64,000 nucleotides of DNA from Leishmania panamensis. Taxonomy: Eukaryota > Euglenozoa > Kinetoplastea > Trypanosomatida > Trypanosomatidae. The translations under genes were made by a program, and so were the position numbers. The DNA lies in NCBI RefSeq assembly GCF_000755165.1, contig NC_025875.1:482827-546826 (forward strand), read 5' to 3'. Within the stretch, counting starts at the first letter, position 1. Each line of letters starts with the position of its first letter. Under the pieces are notes generated by a model. That model saw only the letters and a program-made list of their open reading frames with translations, was not told the DNA's origin and did not search any database. Shown one piece after another: positions 28,301-37,117 of the stretch.

Positions 28301-30930
28301 GCCATAAGTCATCAGCCGGAGACGCGTACGCTGTTGAGGGCCCTGCGCGGTGGCGGTCTCGCATGCTGCAGAACGCATGCGCCGCGCGAGGTCGTGACGG
28401 CAGAGACGCCAGTATTAGAGTCGGCAGGCCCTCACAGTGCCAGGCATCGTGGACAGCGAATGCCTTGATGCGCACGTATAGCGGTTTCAACCGCCGCGAC
28501 GGCTGTACCTCTCTCTCACAGGCGCAGTCGGAGCTCACTAGCGGGTGTCAGCACCATGCACGATCCCGCTCGGATGGGGACATGCCCCTTAACTCGCCAG
28601 GGAATGGGGACACAGGGGTGGCCATGTGCCACTGCAATACCCCTCCCCGGCATAACACACCTCTACTGGCGCAGCGGTCACGCTACCAGGATCCCTCCAG
28701 TACTGTAGGCGTAACAGGCAGTATTGAGACACCCGTGGTAGCGACCTCGAGGCCACCGCAGGCAGCAGCTGAGGGTTCAGCTGATACTTTAGTATTGTCG
28801 CAAGCCGCGAGTGATAGGGAGCGGGGCAAGGATGGACAGCGGCAACAAGGCGAAACTGGAGTCGCGTTAAGCGCCTGCAATGGCGTCTTTGCGCGCCAGC
28901 GCGATCATATGCAGTGCACAGTGCTTCAGTCGCAGCCGCCGACCGCAGATGCAGCCGGCACCAACGATGGGAGAAATGTCAAACGAACGCCGTTTGCTGA
29001 CAAGGATGACCCTCTTGCTCTGTCATCCCGTTTGCCAATGTTGGCGGCCGATCCGTCTTCTGCCGCGCCAGTGAGCGACGCTGGCGAGGACAACGCACGA
29101 CAACGCTCTGTGCACGGCGAGACCGGAAGTTGTCCGTACAGGTGGCACTCTGGCGACCACGATGCGCTGTCCAACATCTCCTTCCGCACCTCGAGCGACA
29201 GCAAAAGTGACCGCGCGCTTGGCGGCACTCGCTCTCTCCTGGGTACCCTGACCCTGGCACGAGAGCGCCTCGGGGCGCTGATGGGGACGGTGGAGCGGAA
29301 CCTGCTGGAGCGGCCGGTTCGGGGGCTGGGCTGGTTGGAGGCACACATCTTCGAGGCAGCGCATCGGTATTTTCAGGAAATCCAGTATTTGCCCTTTTTC
29401 AACCTCGAGACCGCCATCGACTGCTTCAACATCTCTTGGGAGGCCTACAGAGTGGAGGAGAGCACTGATGACCAGGCGATTGAGACGGGTAGCAAGGTGA
29501 CACCGAAGAATTTTCCTCGCACAGTGGCTCACCTTATTAAGCAGGTTCTCTGCGGCTGCTGTCCCGCAGAGGAAGACACGGGCGACGACGCCGAGGACGG
29601 CAGCGAAGGAGAGGCAGAAGACGAGGACGAACGCACGTGGGAAGCCGTTGAGCAAGTTCGCGGCGGCGCTGAGAGGACTGCGGCAGTTGTGTCTGCCATC
29701 GGCGGCGATCGCACGGAGCAGGGGCGGCACCCACACTCCACGCCACGCAGGCGCGGGTCGAATGTGGTTATTGTGCACATGGGCGCCGGGGGCGGCGGCG
29801 GCGCGGCGGGGGGTGGTGATGATGGGGTCGCTACCTCACAGCCAACCTCCACGTCCGCACTCGCCGCCAGGAGCCCCTTGGGCGGCCATCCCGTGTTGTC
29901 ACCCCCGGGGCCTGAAGTGGGTGTGGCAGTGCAGAGGACAGCCGCAGCCGCCCCCCACCGCACCGAGGCGCTGCCCATGAACGTCGAGAAGTACGGTTTT
30001 GTGCGGCTACTGGTCGCGGAGGCGAGGGACGTGCAAGTGCTCATGGTGAAGATGGACACAAGCGCCCCAGAGCATAAGGGCAAGGCGCCGCGTATCATCA
30101 TCGGCTTCCGCGGGACAGCAAACTTGAGCAACGCCTTGCACGACGTGAACATCCACCGGGTTGTGTGGCGGGAGATGGAGAATGCAGACCGCCGAGAGGC
30201 AGCCAACGCGATGGGCGAAGCGGGCACCGAGAGAGCGAACACCGTCGGCGACGGCAGTACCACGGCTGCGCAGCACCCCGGCTGTGCGTCCTGCATTCGC
30301 TCTTGCCTGTCCAGGGCGTCGTGGAGGCCCACCTGTCACGCCGGGTTTCTTACCATTTGGAAAACGCTGAGGTCGACAGTCCTGTCGCGGCTGCGCGACA
30401 TTCTGCGCGACGACCGCGGTACCGTTTACCGTATCTTCACGACTGGCCACAGTCTCGGCGGCGCCTTGGCGTCTCTCTGCGCGTATAGCATCACCTACAT
30501 ACTGAGGCGCATGGACTACCCCATCACAGACGTGACCGTCTACACATACGGCCAGCCACGCATGGGCAATCGAACGTTCCAGCGTCTGTACAACAAAGCC
30601 GTTCCACGCACATTCCGCGTTGTGAATGAGAGCGACATTGTCGTGGCTGTGACGATGTTTGGGGGCTACCACGTCGGCATCGAGGTGGACGTGGACCGCA
30701 ACGGCAACTTTATTGTGAAGCCGACAGGTATCGAGAAGCTGTTTCTGCCAACGAGGGGGCGGGGCTTGAGAGTGATTCACCACCTTTTGACTAACTACGG
30801 GGTTTCGTTGAACGCAATCGCCTCGCGGACCCCATGTCCAGCGCGCGGGCTCGACTTCTACTTGACTGCCGACCCCAAAAAGGTGGAGGCCGAGGTGAAG
30901 ATGGAAGCGACCCCCACAGTGGAGTTGTAG
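25327..30930 (+). CDS. Giant membrane protein with Wntless/TMEM181-like 7-TM region and C-terminal class-3 lipase
   Basis: 1867 residues. Residues 1-250 are disordered. A hydrophobic anchor at ~256-276 leads into a ~165-residue, N-glycosylatable, probably luminal beta-rich region (several NxT/NxS sites, paired Cys). Seven further TM helices follow (~445-468, 480-500, 520-539, 569-592, 611-634, 652-678, 690-712). Anchor, luminal domain and 7 TM are the topology of Wntless/TMEM181-type proteins. Then comes a ~750-residue disordered region with an acidic stretch near 1415-1440 and Gly-rich linkers. The lipase domain has the oxyanion strand IIIGFRGT (~1588), nucleophile elbow GHSLGG with Ser1709, Asp1770 in VVNESD, and candidate catalytic His1818/1819 in IHHLLTNYG. 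It likely hydrolyses acylglycerol or phospholipid at a membrane. A His-, Glu- and Arg-rich insert (~1610-1665) splits the lipase fold. All catalytic residues are present; substrate and organelle are unknown. Confidence 0.87.
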   Translation: MPFVIPVAGGAAAGSAIHSPFSGRHRVSSSSSHSAADGNGLEHRPVQRQQRAPAPSVPISHSAFVQGDRYGVDTSGKVRRSPPSQKERQSEKKPYECRRVIPTPPHRQLFLVDGYGRAGALDTQGHESLLATYSMDDGCGGSPSGVYGEVARAGTSTAALSDRAGTRVSAPTYMSSDTPPSATSHVQLFNSSSGVRDVQAVSPAHSPGAPFSTATAFSPDPNSSGRKHEQPDKLLAKQRFYEPVELQVESISAYAMRFTLVLWYTSLAVALVVQVIPKAQWSMVNICGADYGVDLRYMDKWTSPCVNSTPTVAPNNTLTTLATVSLRWAGANLTRQQSSMVRYRRLVLSLPPPADQASRVQEYNLVAQTRISGDGVERVSEYPFTMRCDRTKRRCDVARVPELLLGSAPKFAGEFSVTLALVPESLAAGAAGGSVGIAYQRSAYTLATIVWRYVLMFLSLIHTLRFVVYCKYTGTLYEQRWTLILQVALLWYMNPLFALNITNWPLFSTLAFMEYRTPTYFMAVFIAYMLSVMSASMMWTRPKEAQPNAGAFAKLKAFLVRSRNVCDPPMWTKLLISAYMLSIVVLDIIDACVHRYVWNSTSNSEAQFKPLYWFVVALQIAGIFVCLLLLFYLRRYLGSKPYLESRPQQLACRVFLMIFLSAIVYCVIHSLVFFLLYNRGYPALTSQQPLLQLPILLVAALFVNIMTLVYTSQNRNESVPIHPKDPRWKHVVWPDSWYRWLARHGGSQYIFATEREEMRFYRIQLEFRRRQCLAKQKRRQKGGGLLASLVSTMAGSAVATPREVTQGAVPLSVQSPIHDLQSDGHRTTRSLQRSGNAVTSWRTDVWESPRPSSHVGAADMDDAADDGGSQHCNESPDVQDNDCVTVNPTRRGRRSDALVAWGARHPAVACSPPRRFDDDGSPLAATTTLGMQSSGCWGGGVDVGSNGLTPVSIAARHIINMDRFSSYFLPDDDDMTGSGEGGAAESYSGITRHKSSAGDAYAVEGPARWRSRMLQNACAARGRDGRDASIRVGRPSQCQASWTANALMRTYSGFNRRDGCTSLSQAQSELTSGCQHHARSRSDGDMPLNSPGNGDTGVAMCHCNTPPRHNTPLLAQRSRYQDPSSTVGVTGSIETPVVATSRPPQAAAEGSADTLVLSQAASDRERGKDGQRQQGETGVALSACNGVFARQRDHMQCTVLQSQPPTADAAGTNDGRNVKRTPFADKDDPLALSSRLPMLAADPSSAAPVSDAGEDNARQRSVHGETGSCPYRWHSGDHDALSNISFRTSSDSKSDRALGGTRSLLGTLTLARERLGALMGTVERNLLERPVRGLGWLEAHIFEAAHRYFQEIQYLPFFNLETAIDCFNISWEAYRVEESTDDQAIETGSKVTPKNFPRTVAHLIKQVLCGCCPAEEDTGDDAEDGSEGEAEDEDERTWEAVEQVRGGAERTAAVVSAIGGDRTEQGRHPHSTPRRRGSNVVIVHMGAGGGGGAAGGGDDGVATSQPTSTSALAARSPLGGHPVLSPPGPEVGVAVQRTAAAAPHRTEALPMNVEKYGFVRLLVAEARDVQVLMVKMDTSAPEHKGKAPRIIIGFRGTANLSNALHDVNIHRVVWREMENADRREAANAMGEAGTERANTVGDGSTTAAQHPGCASCIRSCLSRASWRPTCHAGFLTIWKTLRSTVLSRLRDILRDDRGTVYRIFTTGHSLGGALASLCAYSITYILRRMDYPITDVTVYTYGQPRMGNRTFQRLYNKAVPRTFRVVNESDIVVAVTMFGGYHVGIEVDVDRNGNFIVKPTGIEKLFLPTRGRGLRVIHHLLTNYGVSLNAIASRTPCPARGLDFYLTADPKKVEAEVKMEATPTVEL

Positions 30931-31764
30931 AAACGCGAGTCAAACAAACAACCTGTGCACAGAGGGCGGCCCCTGCTGGTCGCAGCACGGAGCGAGGTCA
31001 CGTGACGACCACTACTGATGGCCGTTTCTATCATTATATCGGTAGGTCCCTTCCTTGCGAGGGCGCCCTCGCGTGCTTTCGACTGCCTCCACTGCTGGCC
31101 TTTTCGAGAAGGACTAAAGAGGGCTGTTCTTTTCATGAGCCTACCTGATGGAGACCGATGTACATACACGCACACGTAACCACACTTGTAAGCGCATGAG
31201 GGGCGTGTCGTAGGGATTCGCAAGCGCTCTTTTGTTGTTGTCCGCCGAGAGGGGGGCATTCACAGGGAACCGTTCATTGACGAGCATAGCGGAGGAGACA
31301 CCAGCCTTCACGCTTGCACGCACGGGCGCTTCGCCTCCTACGCCTTCACACTGTGAGGGTGGCCCGTTACGTTGGGCATGCTTCAAGCTTGCAACTTGCA
31401 GCATGCGTGGATTACTAAAGCAGCTGCTCGATTTAACGATACTTCAGCGGAGGCGAGAGCGATGCGCCCCATTTCTGTATTCCTTTCCCCTTTTCCAATT
31501 CGCTTTGTTGGATTTCAGCATCATCCTCATCATCGTTGCGCTCCGACCCCTCGAAGGACTGTCTGGTGCACGTATCTCTCTCTCTCCCTCTTCTCTTTCC
31601 TTGGCTTTTTCTCTCTTTGGTGTTTCAATCCATCGGCTTGACGACGGTTGTCGCACTGACAATCAAGAATTGTGATAGCAAACCCCCTCCACACCACGCA
31701 AGCAGGAGCTGAAAGAGCAACACTACGAGCAACAACAGCGCCAAACAATAAGCAGTCAGTCAAA
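30931..31764 (+). other. Intergenic region before DSS1
   Basis: No gene. A CT-rich tract at about 31575-31625 followed by AG dinucleotides is the probable trans-splicing signal for the small downstream gene. Confidence 0.55.
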
Positions 31765-32121
31765 ATGACGGCGGCAGCAGCGAACACCGCCGAGGCGAAG
31801 CCCTCTATTCTGCAGACGACGGAAGCACTCCTAGCTATTCCTTCGAGTGAGACCGTGTGGTCGGCGTGGTACAAGGAGTCGGAGGACAAGTTTTTGGAGT
31901 TCAAGAGCTTCGAGCCGGTGCCAGTGGCGGGAGTTCCAGGCAACATGTCCCGCACCGGGTCTGTTCGCACTTTGTCGATGCGGCAGATCAGCGGGCAGTT
32001 TGAGGAGGAGGTGGCCAAGTCGTGGGAAGAGGACTGGGAAGACGAGGATGTAGAGGACACCTTTGAGTACATCATCGGCCAGATTTCACAGCTCCATGTC
32101 ACCAAGGCCGTGTCCAAATAG
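31765..32121 (+). CDS. DSS1: DSS1/SEM1 family acidic protein (26S proteasome lid Rpn15; TREX-2/BRCA2 partner)
   Basis: 118 residues from the ATG at 31765; an in-frame GTG start further upstream falls in 5'-UTR-like sequence. The C-terminal half carries the family hallmark: WEEDWEDEDVEDTF followed by an amphipathic helix (EYIIGQISQL), matching the acidic tryptophan box and terminal helix of DSS1/SEM1. The N-terminal half (WSAWYKESEDKFLEFKSFEPVPV) is longer than and different from the first acidic tryptophan box of animal and yeast proteins, so the protein exceeds the usual 70-90 residues. DSS1 is an intrinsically disordered subunit that stabilises the proteasome lid and also binds PCI-domain complexes and BRCA2. 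The box match is strong; the N-terminal divergence is lineage-specific or unexplained. Confidence 0.85.
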   Translation: MTAAAANTAEAKPSILQTTEALLAIPSSETVWSAWYKESEDKFLEFKSFEPVPVAGVPGNMSRTGSVRTLSMRQISGQFEEEVAKSWEEDWEDEDVEDTFEYIIGQISQLHVTKAVSK

Positions 32122-33301
32122 TGCGAGCAAAAGTGTCGAATGCTTGCCTCCCGTCTCTTTACATGTGAGTTGTTCGAGCGGTGTATAGACGGACACCACC
32201 GTCAAGGCAAGTCGACGAAGCGAGAAGGACGCAGGTTTCTCGTCCACTCTGTTGGTGTTGCTTTCATCTTTCCTTCTCCCTTTCCCTCCGCCTCTCCCTC
32301 TCCTATGCCCTCAAGGCCGATTATGTGGCGACACCTTTGCCGCTTTGATTGTGTCGCCTGTGTACGACTCGCTCATTTGACGCGTGTGCTTGTACGCCTC
32401 TGTTGAAGAAGTCACCATGAATGAGGAAGACCTAGCCGCGCGTAGCCATGGCTGTGCGCGACTATGCATCATGCCATTTTTCTGCGCTCCTTTTGTGGGC
32501 ACTGTCTGATGGGGCCATGTCGACGTCCTCGAGCTGCTCCCTTTCCATTTCCCTACAAGGATGGGAGGCGGGAGAAACATACTGCCTGCCGATGACAAGG
32601 GAGTGGGTGGATGGGCGTGCGGTCTTTGGTTGTTATCTGTCGGCGACTTGTGCGAAAAAGATGCGCTGGCTAGACCTAATGCGGCTACTTTTTTTTCTGT
32701 TAGTGATTTTCTTCCTTTATGTTTCCATACCGCGTCTCCTCTTAACCTCTCCGCTGTCTCGTGTGCCGTGCCTGCCTGATTACTCTCTACCACCTTTGCC
32801 ACGCACTCACACGCCTGCACGCCTCCTCGACCACACCCTCCAATCCATCTTAGTCCACACTGCACGCATGCCAGGCCATACCTCACAGAGGCCGGCATCC
32901 ACTACTGTAAGTTGAAGGTTGACAGAGGAGTTGTGCGAAGCGCGGGGGAGGGGGTGGTGCGCTCGTCGGCCTAAGTGAGGAGCTGCCCTCTTCGTGCAGT
33001 CCATCTTTTTCTCTCACGTCTTCGGTGTCACCCTGTGCCGAGGTGGCGTCACAAAGGGAAGTCCGCCACCCCACACCCCACACCGCCCACCAACGCAAAC
33101 GCAGACGCAAACGAAAAAAAAATAAAATAAGAGACCTACACAGCAGGCAGGCAAAAAAAAAAATCCATTGACGTTTTTCTGATCCACCATCGCCCCCACA
33201 AAAAAAAAACAGAGGAGGAGTGTTGCCGCCGCCGCGCTTCGCACGACGTCAACTACGCGAGCCGGTGATTCTGGGGGTAGCAGCTCTGACGCCAAGTCGC
33301 G
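32122..33301 (+). other. Intergenic region between DSS1 and the bc1 chaperone
   Basis: No convincing gene; the longest frame (32448-32915) gives L/F/S-rich sequence with no recognisable domain. A-rich runs occur at 33114-33130 and near 33155-33165 and 33200, and a likely acceptor AG lies just upstream of the ATG at 33302. Confidence 0.5.
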
Positions 33302-34375
33302 ATGTTCTCACGTAATGCTTGGCGTCTGGTGGGGAAGACAATTATCGCAGCTGCCAAGCATGAGGTGCCTAACAATGACAATTTGAGCCACGAGAGCTCC
33401 CCCTGCGCCTTTATGTCAGCGTCGGCTACCAAGAGCGCTGCTGCAGCCTCCGCCTCTGTCACTACTTCGGCGTCGGCGTCGTGGATGGCAGGGGCTGCGT
33501 GGGCTAGCCTGGGTAATGAGTTTAAGAGCGTTGCGGAGGAGAAGTTCTTGAAGCCCGTCCCGGACCAATTTCTGACGCCGCGCGCCACGACCGACGTACA
33601 GCCCGCCGAGGAGTTGTTGTCGAAGCTAGTGGAGGAGAATGCGGAGCGGTACAAGGGCATCGACGTGCGAGACCCATCCTCCATGGCTATCTACGAGGGT
33701 GAACGGCCGCGGTGGATGACGATGGGCGGTCAGGTGCGTGCCGTATCGGAGTTTATCTCTGGTCATCTATGCCACCACATCTCACTGTCCGAGTGGAAAG
33801 ATCTGTTCGACCTAGAGTATGCGGAGATGGACCTGACTTACTGGCTGTACGTGTTGCACATCCACCTCGTCAGCCGCCGTGCGACGAGTATCCCGATTGA
33901 GAGATTCAACCGCCGCCGCGAGGTGCTAGAGGAGCTGCTAGTGACTATGTTCGATGGCTGGGCAGCCACGTCAGAAGACATCATGGGTCGCCCGCCGCTG
34001 AATAAGATTAAGTACTACATCCGGGATATGTACTACGTGACGGCTGTTAACTTTGAGGAGGCGCTGCTGCACGATGGGCCGGGGGCGGACATGATGCTGG
34101 TGGGATTTCTGATGAAGTTCTGTCCGCTTCCGCGGCCAGAGGATGTGCCGATGTTCACGTACTACACCCTTGTCCATTACGTCCGCTTTCACACGGCTCT
34201 CTTCGACCGCATTCCTGACGAGGAGTTCGCAAAGGGGAACTTCAACTTCTTGAGCCCGACCGACCCGCTCATCTTTAGCCAGTACAGCGACATCGCGTAC
34301 GATGAAGTAATTCGCGGCTGGACCGTGGAGGAGGGAAAGGGTAGTGCCGCTTCACCGGCACCGAGTCACTCGTAG
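33302..34375 (+). CDS. CBP3: Mitochondrial ubiquinol-cytochrome c reductase assembly chaperone (Cbp3/UQCC1 family)
   Basis: 357 residues. The N-terminus MFSRNAWRLVGKTIIAAAKH is a typical mitochondrial presequence (Arg/Lys, amphipathic, no acidic residues at first). An Ala/Ser-rich linker follows, and the conserved ubiquinol-cytochrome c chaperone domain spans ~170-330: LSEWKDLFDLEYAEMDLTYW, LHIHLVSRR, a helix with NRRREVLEELLVTMFDGW, and the region leading to DMYYVTAVNFEEALLHDGPG ending in MKFCPLP. In yeast and animals this protein, with its partner Cbp6/UQCC2, binds newly made cytochrome b and begins complex III assembly. The same role on kinetoplast-encoded cytochrome b is expected here. 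The ATG at 33302 is chosen because it opens the presequence. No partner gene is adjacent. Confidence 0.85.
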   Translation: MFSRNAWRLVGKTIIAAAKHEVPNNDNLSHESSPCAFMSASATKSAAAASASVTTSASASWMAGAAWASLGNEFKSVAEEKFLKPVPDQFLTPRATTDVQPAEELLSKLVEENAERYKGIDVRDPSSMAIYEGERPRWMTMGGQVRAVSEFISGHLCHHISLSEWKDLFDLEYAEMDLTYWLYVLHIHLVSRRATSIPIERFNRRREVLEELLVTMFDGWAATSEDIMGRPPLNKIKYYIRDMYYVTAVNFEEALLHDGPGADMMLVGFLMKFCPLPRPEDVPMFTYYTLVHYVRFHTALFDRIPDEEFAKGNFNFLSPTDPLIFSQYSDIAYDEVIRGWTVEEGKGSAASPAPSHS

Positions 34376-34971
34376 TGTCGTTCTGCTGCTGCTCGTTGTT
34401 GTGGTGAGGTGTCGTTTTCATTTTCTGCAGAGCTGGCGTAGCACTCGCAATGTTGTGCTGCTTGCGGTCGTGGTGCTGTTGGTGGTTGTGCCGATGCCCC
34501 CCTCCCTCTTTGTCGTCAGTTCTTTTGCTCTGCGTACACCACCTCTGAGTTTTCCCTCCCTCTTCCCTCCTTAAGCCCTCTTCGACGAGCTTTCTCCCCC
34601 TGTTAGGCAGTCGCACTTTGGGCTATCAGGGTCTTGCGGCTTCTCCAACGTGACTGGCGAAACATCTTTCAGGGGTTGTGGACGTGACGGCGAGGGATGC
34701 ATGCAGAGCAACGGGCGACGAATCCGTACACGATATTCGTGTCTGGTCGAGGTGTTTCGATCGCTTCTCAATGTGCTGCTGTGGGGGTGGTGGTGTGCCT
34801 GTATGTGCGTTAGCGTATCCGTGCGGTTGTACAAAGAGTGTGTGTGCGTGTGTGTTCTCTTGTTTGTTCTTAAATGCGAGCCCTTCTCTTGGCAATTCTC
34901 GAAAACACAGTCAGTGCGTCTCTCTCTCTTTTGATGGGCGTTTTGCTGCCCAGCTGGATGTATTGCTGACT

Positions 34972-34974
<3 letters not shown>

Positions 34975-35004
<30 letters not shown>
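34975..35004 (+). repeat. (AT)15 microsatellite
   Basis: Fifteen uninterrupted AT units in the intergenic region between the bc1 chaperone and carnitine acyltransferase genes. Such tracts vary in length between strains. Confidence 0.95.
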
Positions 35005-35008
<4 letters not shown>

Positions 35009-35084
35009 TCCGCCCTGGTGATTCTATTACTAAAAGGAAGCGAAAAACTCACCTCACACATGCACTTCATCACCAGCGGTGCAC

Positions 35085-35105
35085 CACACACACACACACA
35101 CACAC
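35085..35105 (+). repeat. (CA)n microsatellite
   Basis: About ten CA units, followed 30 bases later by a shorter GT tract that could base-pair with it in RNA. Confidence 0.9.
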
Positions 35106-37117
35106 GTTCGTCTTTTCTACGCTCGTGCGGCTACACGTGTGTGTGTGTGTGTGGTAAGCCTCTGCGTCTTTCGTTGTCTCTCTTACGTTCATCATCACAT
35201 TTCTGTAATTCAGAGGGTGCGCGAAATAGTCCAAGCAGGAGACAGATATGGTCTCTGCGGTAGCGGCCAGGCATCGCAAAGAAGATGGCAGGGGTGTGGG
35301 GCAAGGAAGGAAAAAAGGTGCAGAGACGCGGCTGTACATGTGCGGCGTCTTCACACTCCTCACAACTTCCCTATCAACCCCCTTGTCATTGTGCCCCCAC
35401 CGTATGTCAAGCATGCTGGCACCGTTAAAAGCCAAATGTGTCAGTGGCGGCGGCTTTGCGGTGAGTTGGCAGCCCTCTCTCTTGTGCTCCACTCTGCTAC
35501 CGTGGTGAGGGTAGTCAAGCGGTCTACTGCTGTAGCTCCTGTCTACTGGGGTCTTTTCTCTCTCTCTCTCTCTCTCTGGTCAGATCGAGGGGTGAGAGAG
35601 GTAGAAACTATCCCATCCTCACGCCTTAACTTCTGGGATATGGCGGTGTGTACAGGTTAGGTTGTGCTGGGTTGCTATCCCCGACGTCTACCCACACTCC
35701 CCTTCCCCACCCGTAAAGAAAGAGCTTTGCGGTGGCACTTGTTAATTGTGTCGGTTTCCCTCTCACTGTTTCGCTTCTCTTTCCCTCTCGCGCTCTCCTC
35801 CACACCTCCTCTTGTGCATGCCGGGCGGTTGTGTGCGTGTGTGTGTGTGTGGGCATGTTGCATCTACATGATGTTCATGAAGAATACAAGGGCTAACGTA
35901 CACACGCACCCAGACAGACAGACCAGACCAGACACACGCAACGCACTTCCTCCCCACCGCCACCAAAGACGAAAAGTCAAACAAAAACACACGTCCAGGC
36001 ACACCACCCCATATTACGCGATTCCTTTTCTCCCTCTCTTCTCTCTCTGTCGTTTCGTTTGTGTTGTTATTTATTCAGTTTTGTTCCCTTTCTTTTCTTC
36101 TTTTCTTCTTCTTGGCTCGCTTCTCCCTTTTTGTCGATTATTTGTTAGTACTCACATCGAAGACGATTGCGTCCCACACGTAAGCAAAGGCCAATACCCT
36201 GAGAAAGAGAAAACCAACAAGACAGACGCCCTCCTTATAGTTTTCTACTTCTCTCTGGCCATAAGTGTGAACAGCCACAACCACAACCACAACCACACAC
36301 GCCTCCGCCCACGCAAGAAGGAAGGAAAGAAAAAATCCTCTTCTCTTTTTGCTTTTATGTGAGTGCGTGTGCTCGTGCGCGCGTATGTGTGTGTGTGTGT
36401 TTCGCTGCGGCGACGCAAAAACGATCTCACCTCCGCACCTCCGCACTGCCGAACACTCCACATTATAGAGAGAGAGAGAGAGAGAGACGAACCAGCGCAA
36501 CTGTCTCGTCGTAGCACGCATCACCACGCATACGTATATACACACCTTATCACCCTTGGTGTGGTGAGCTTGTGTGGCTGTCTTCGCGTGCGCAGTGAGA
36601 GAGCGGTGCTTAGGCCTCCGCAAAAGTGGTGGGGAAAGAGCGGACGACAGAGGCGGCTCTCTCTCAAGACTTTTTCTTTATCGCTTTTTGTATTGGCACC
36701 AGCAGAGCACGTGTGAAGGGGGCGCGCGTGCACGAAGTGAAAGGATAGCCCACTCTTCATCGCGACCGCGCAACATTTCTTTTTCTTCACTTTGTGTTGC
36801 TTTACACTAACACACCCCCACATATACAGGCGTCAGCGTAACCAAGAAAGGAGGACGACTGTAAAAACTGTTCACTTGTGATCTTTTCCTGAGGTGTCTT
36901 GCTATATAAGTCTCTTTGCAACCGTATTATCTGTTGCCATTACACAGAGAGACGTACTCACAACACACACACAGTCAATCGTCGCGAGCGGCTTCAGACC
37001 AAACGGAGAACCGGCTCACCTCTTTCCTTTTCTTCTCCCTCTTCATTTTCTTTTGTGATTCACATTCCATCGCTTCACAGAGACTCTTTTTCCTCTCCCC
37101 CTCCCTTTCTCTTCATC

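Larger units (their letters stand above)
34376..37117 (+). other. Long intergenic region with several microsatellites
   Basis: 2.7 kb without a credible gene. It holds an AT dinucleotide repeat (34975-35004), a CA repeat (35085-35105), GT repeats near 35138-35152 and 35834-35850, and GA repeats near 36467-36487. A T/C-rich tract (37020-37110) runs up to the start codon of the next gene; a candidate acceptor AG lies near 37080. Confidence 0.6.

Noticed and set aside
30660..30690. His1782 (YHVGIEV) as the lipase catalytic His
   Set aside because: Only 12 residues after Asp1770, too close for class-3 lipases; His1818/1819 at ~48 residues fits better.
31672..31764. Upstream extension of DSS1 starting at GTG
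   Set aside because: Non-ATG start in leader-like sequence; the DSS1 similarity begins after the ATG at 31765.
32448..32915. 155-codon frame with a hydrophobic stretch
   Set aside because: The hydrophobic stretch comes from T-rich DNA and the flanking residues have no family resemblance; position between two well-defined genes is UTR-like.
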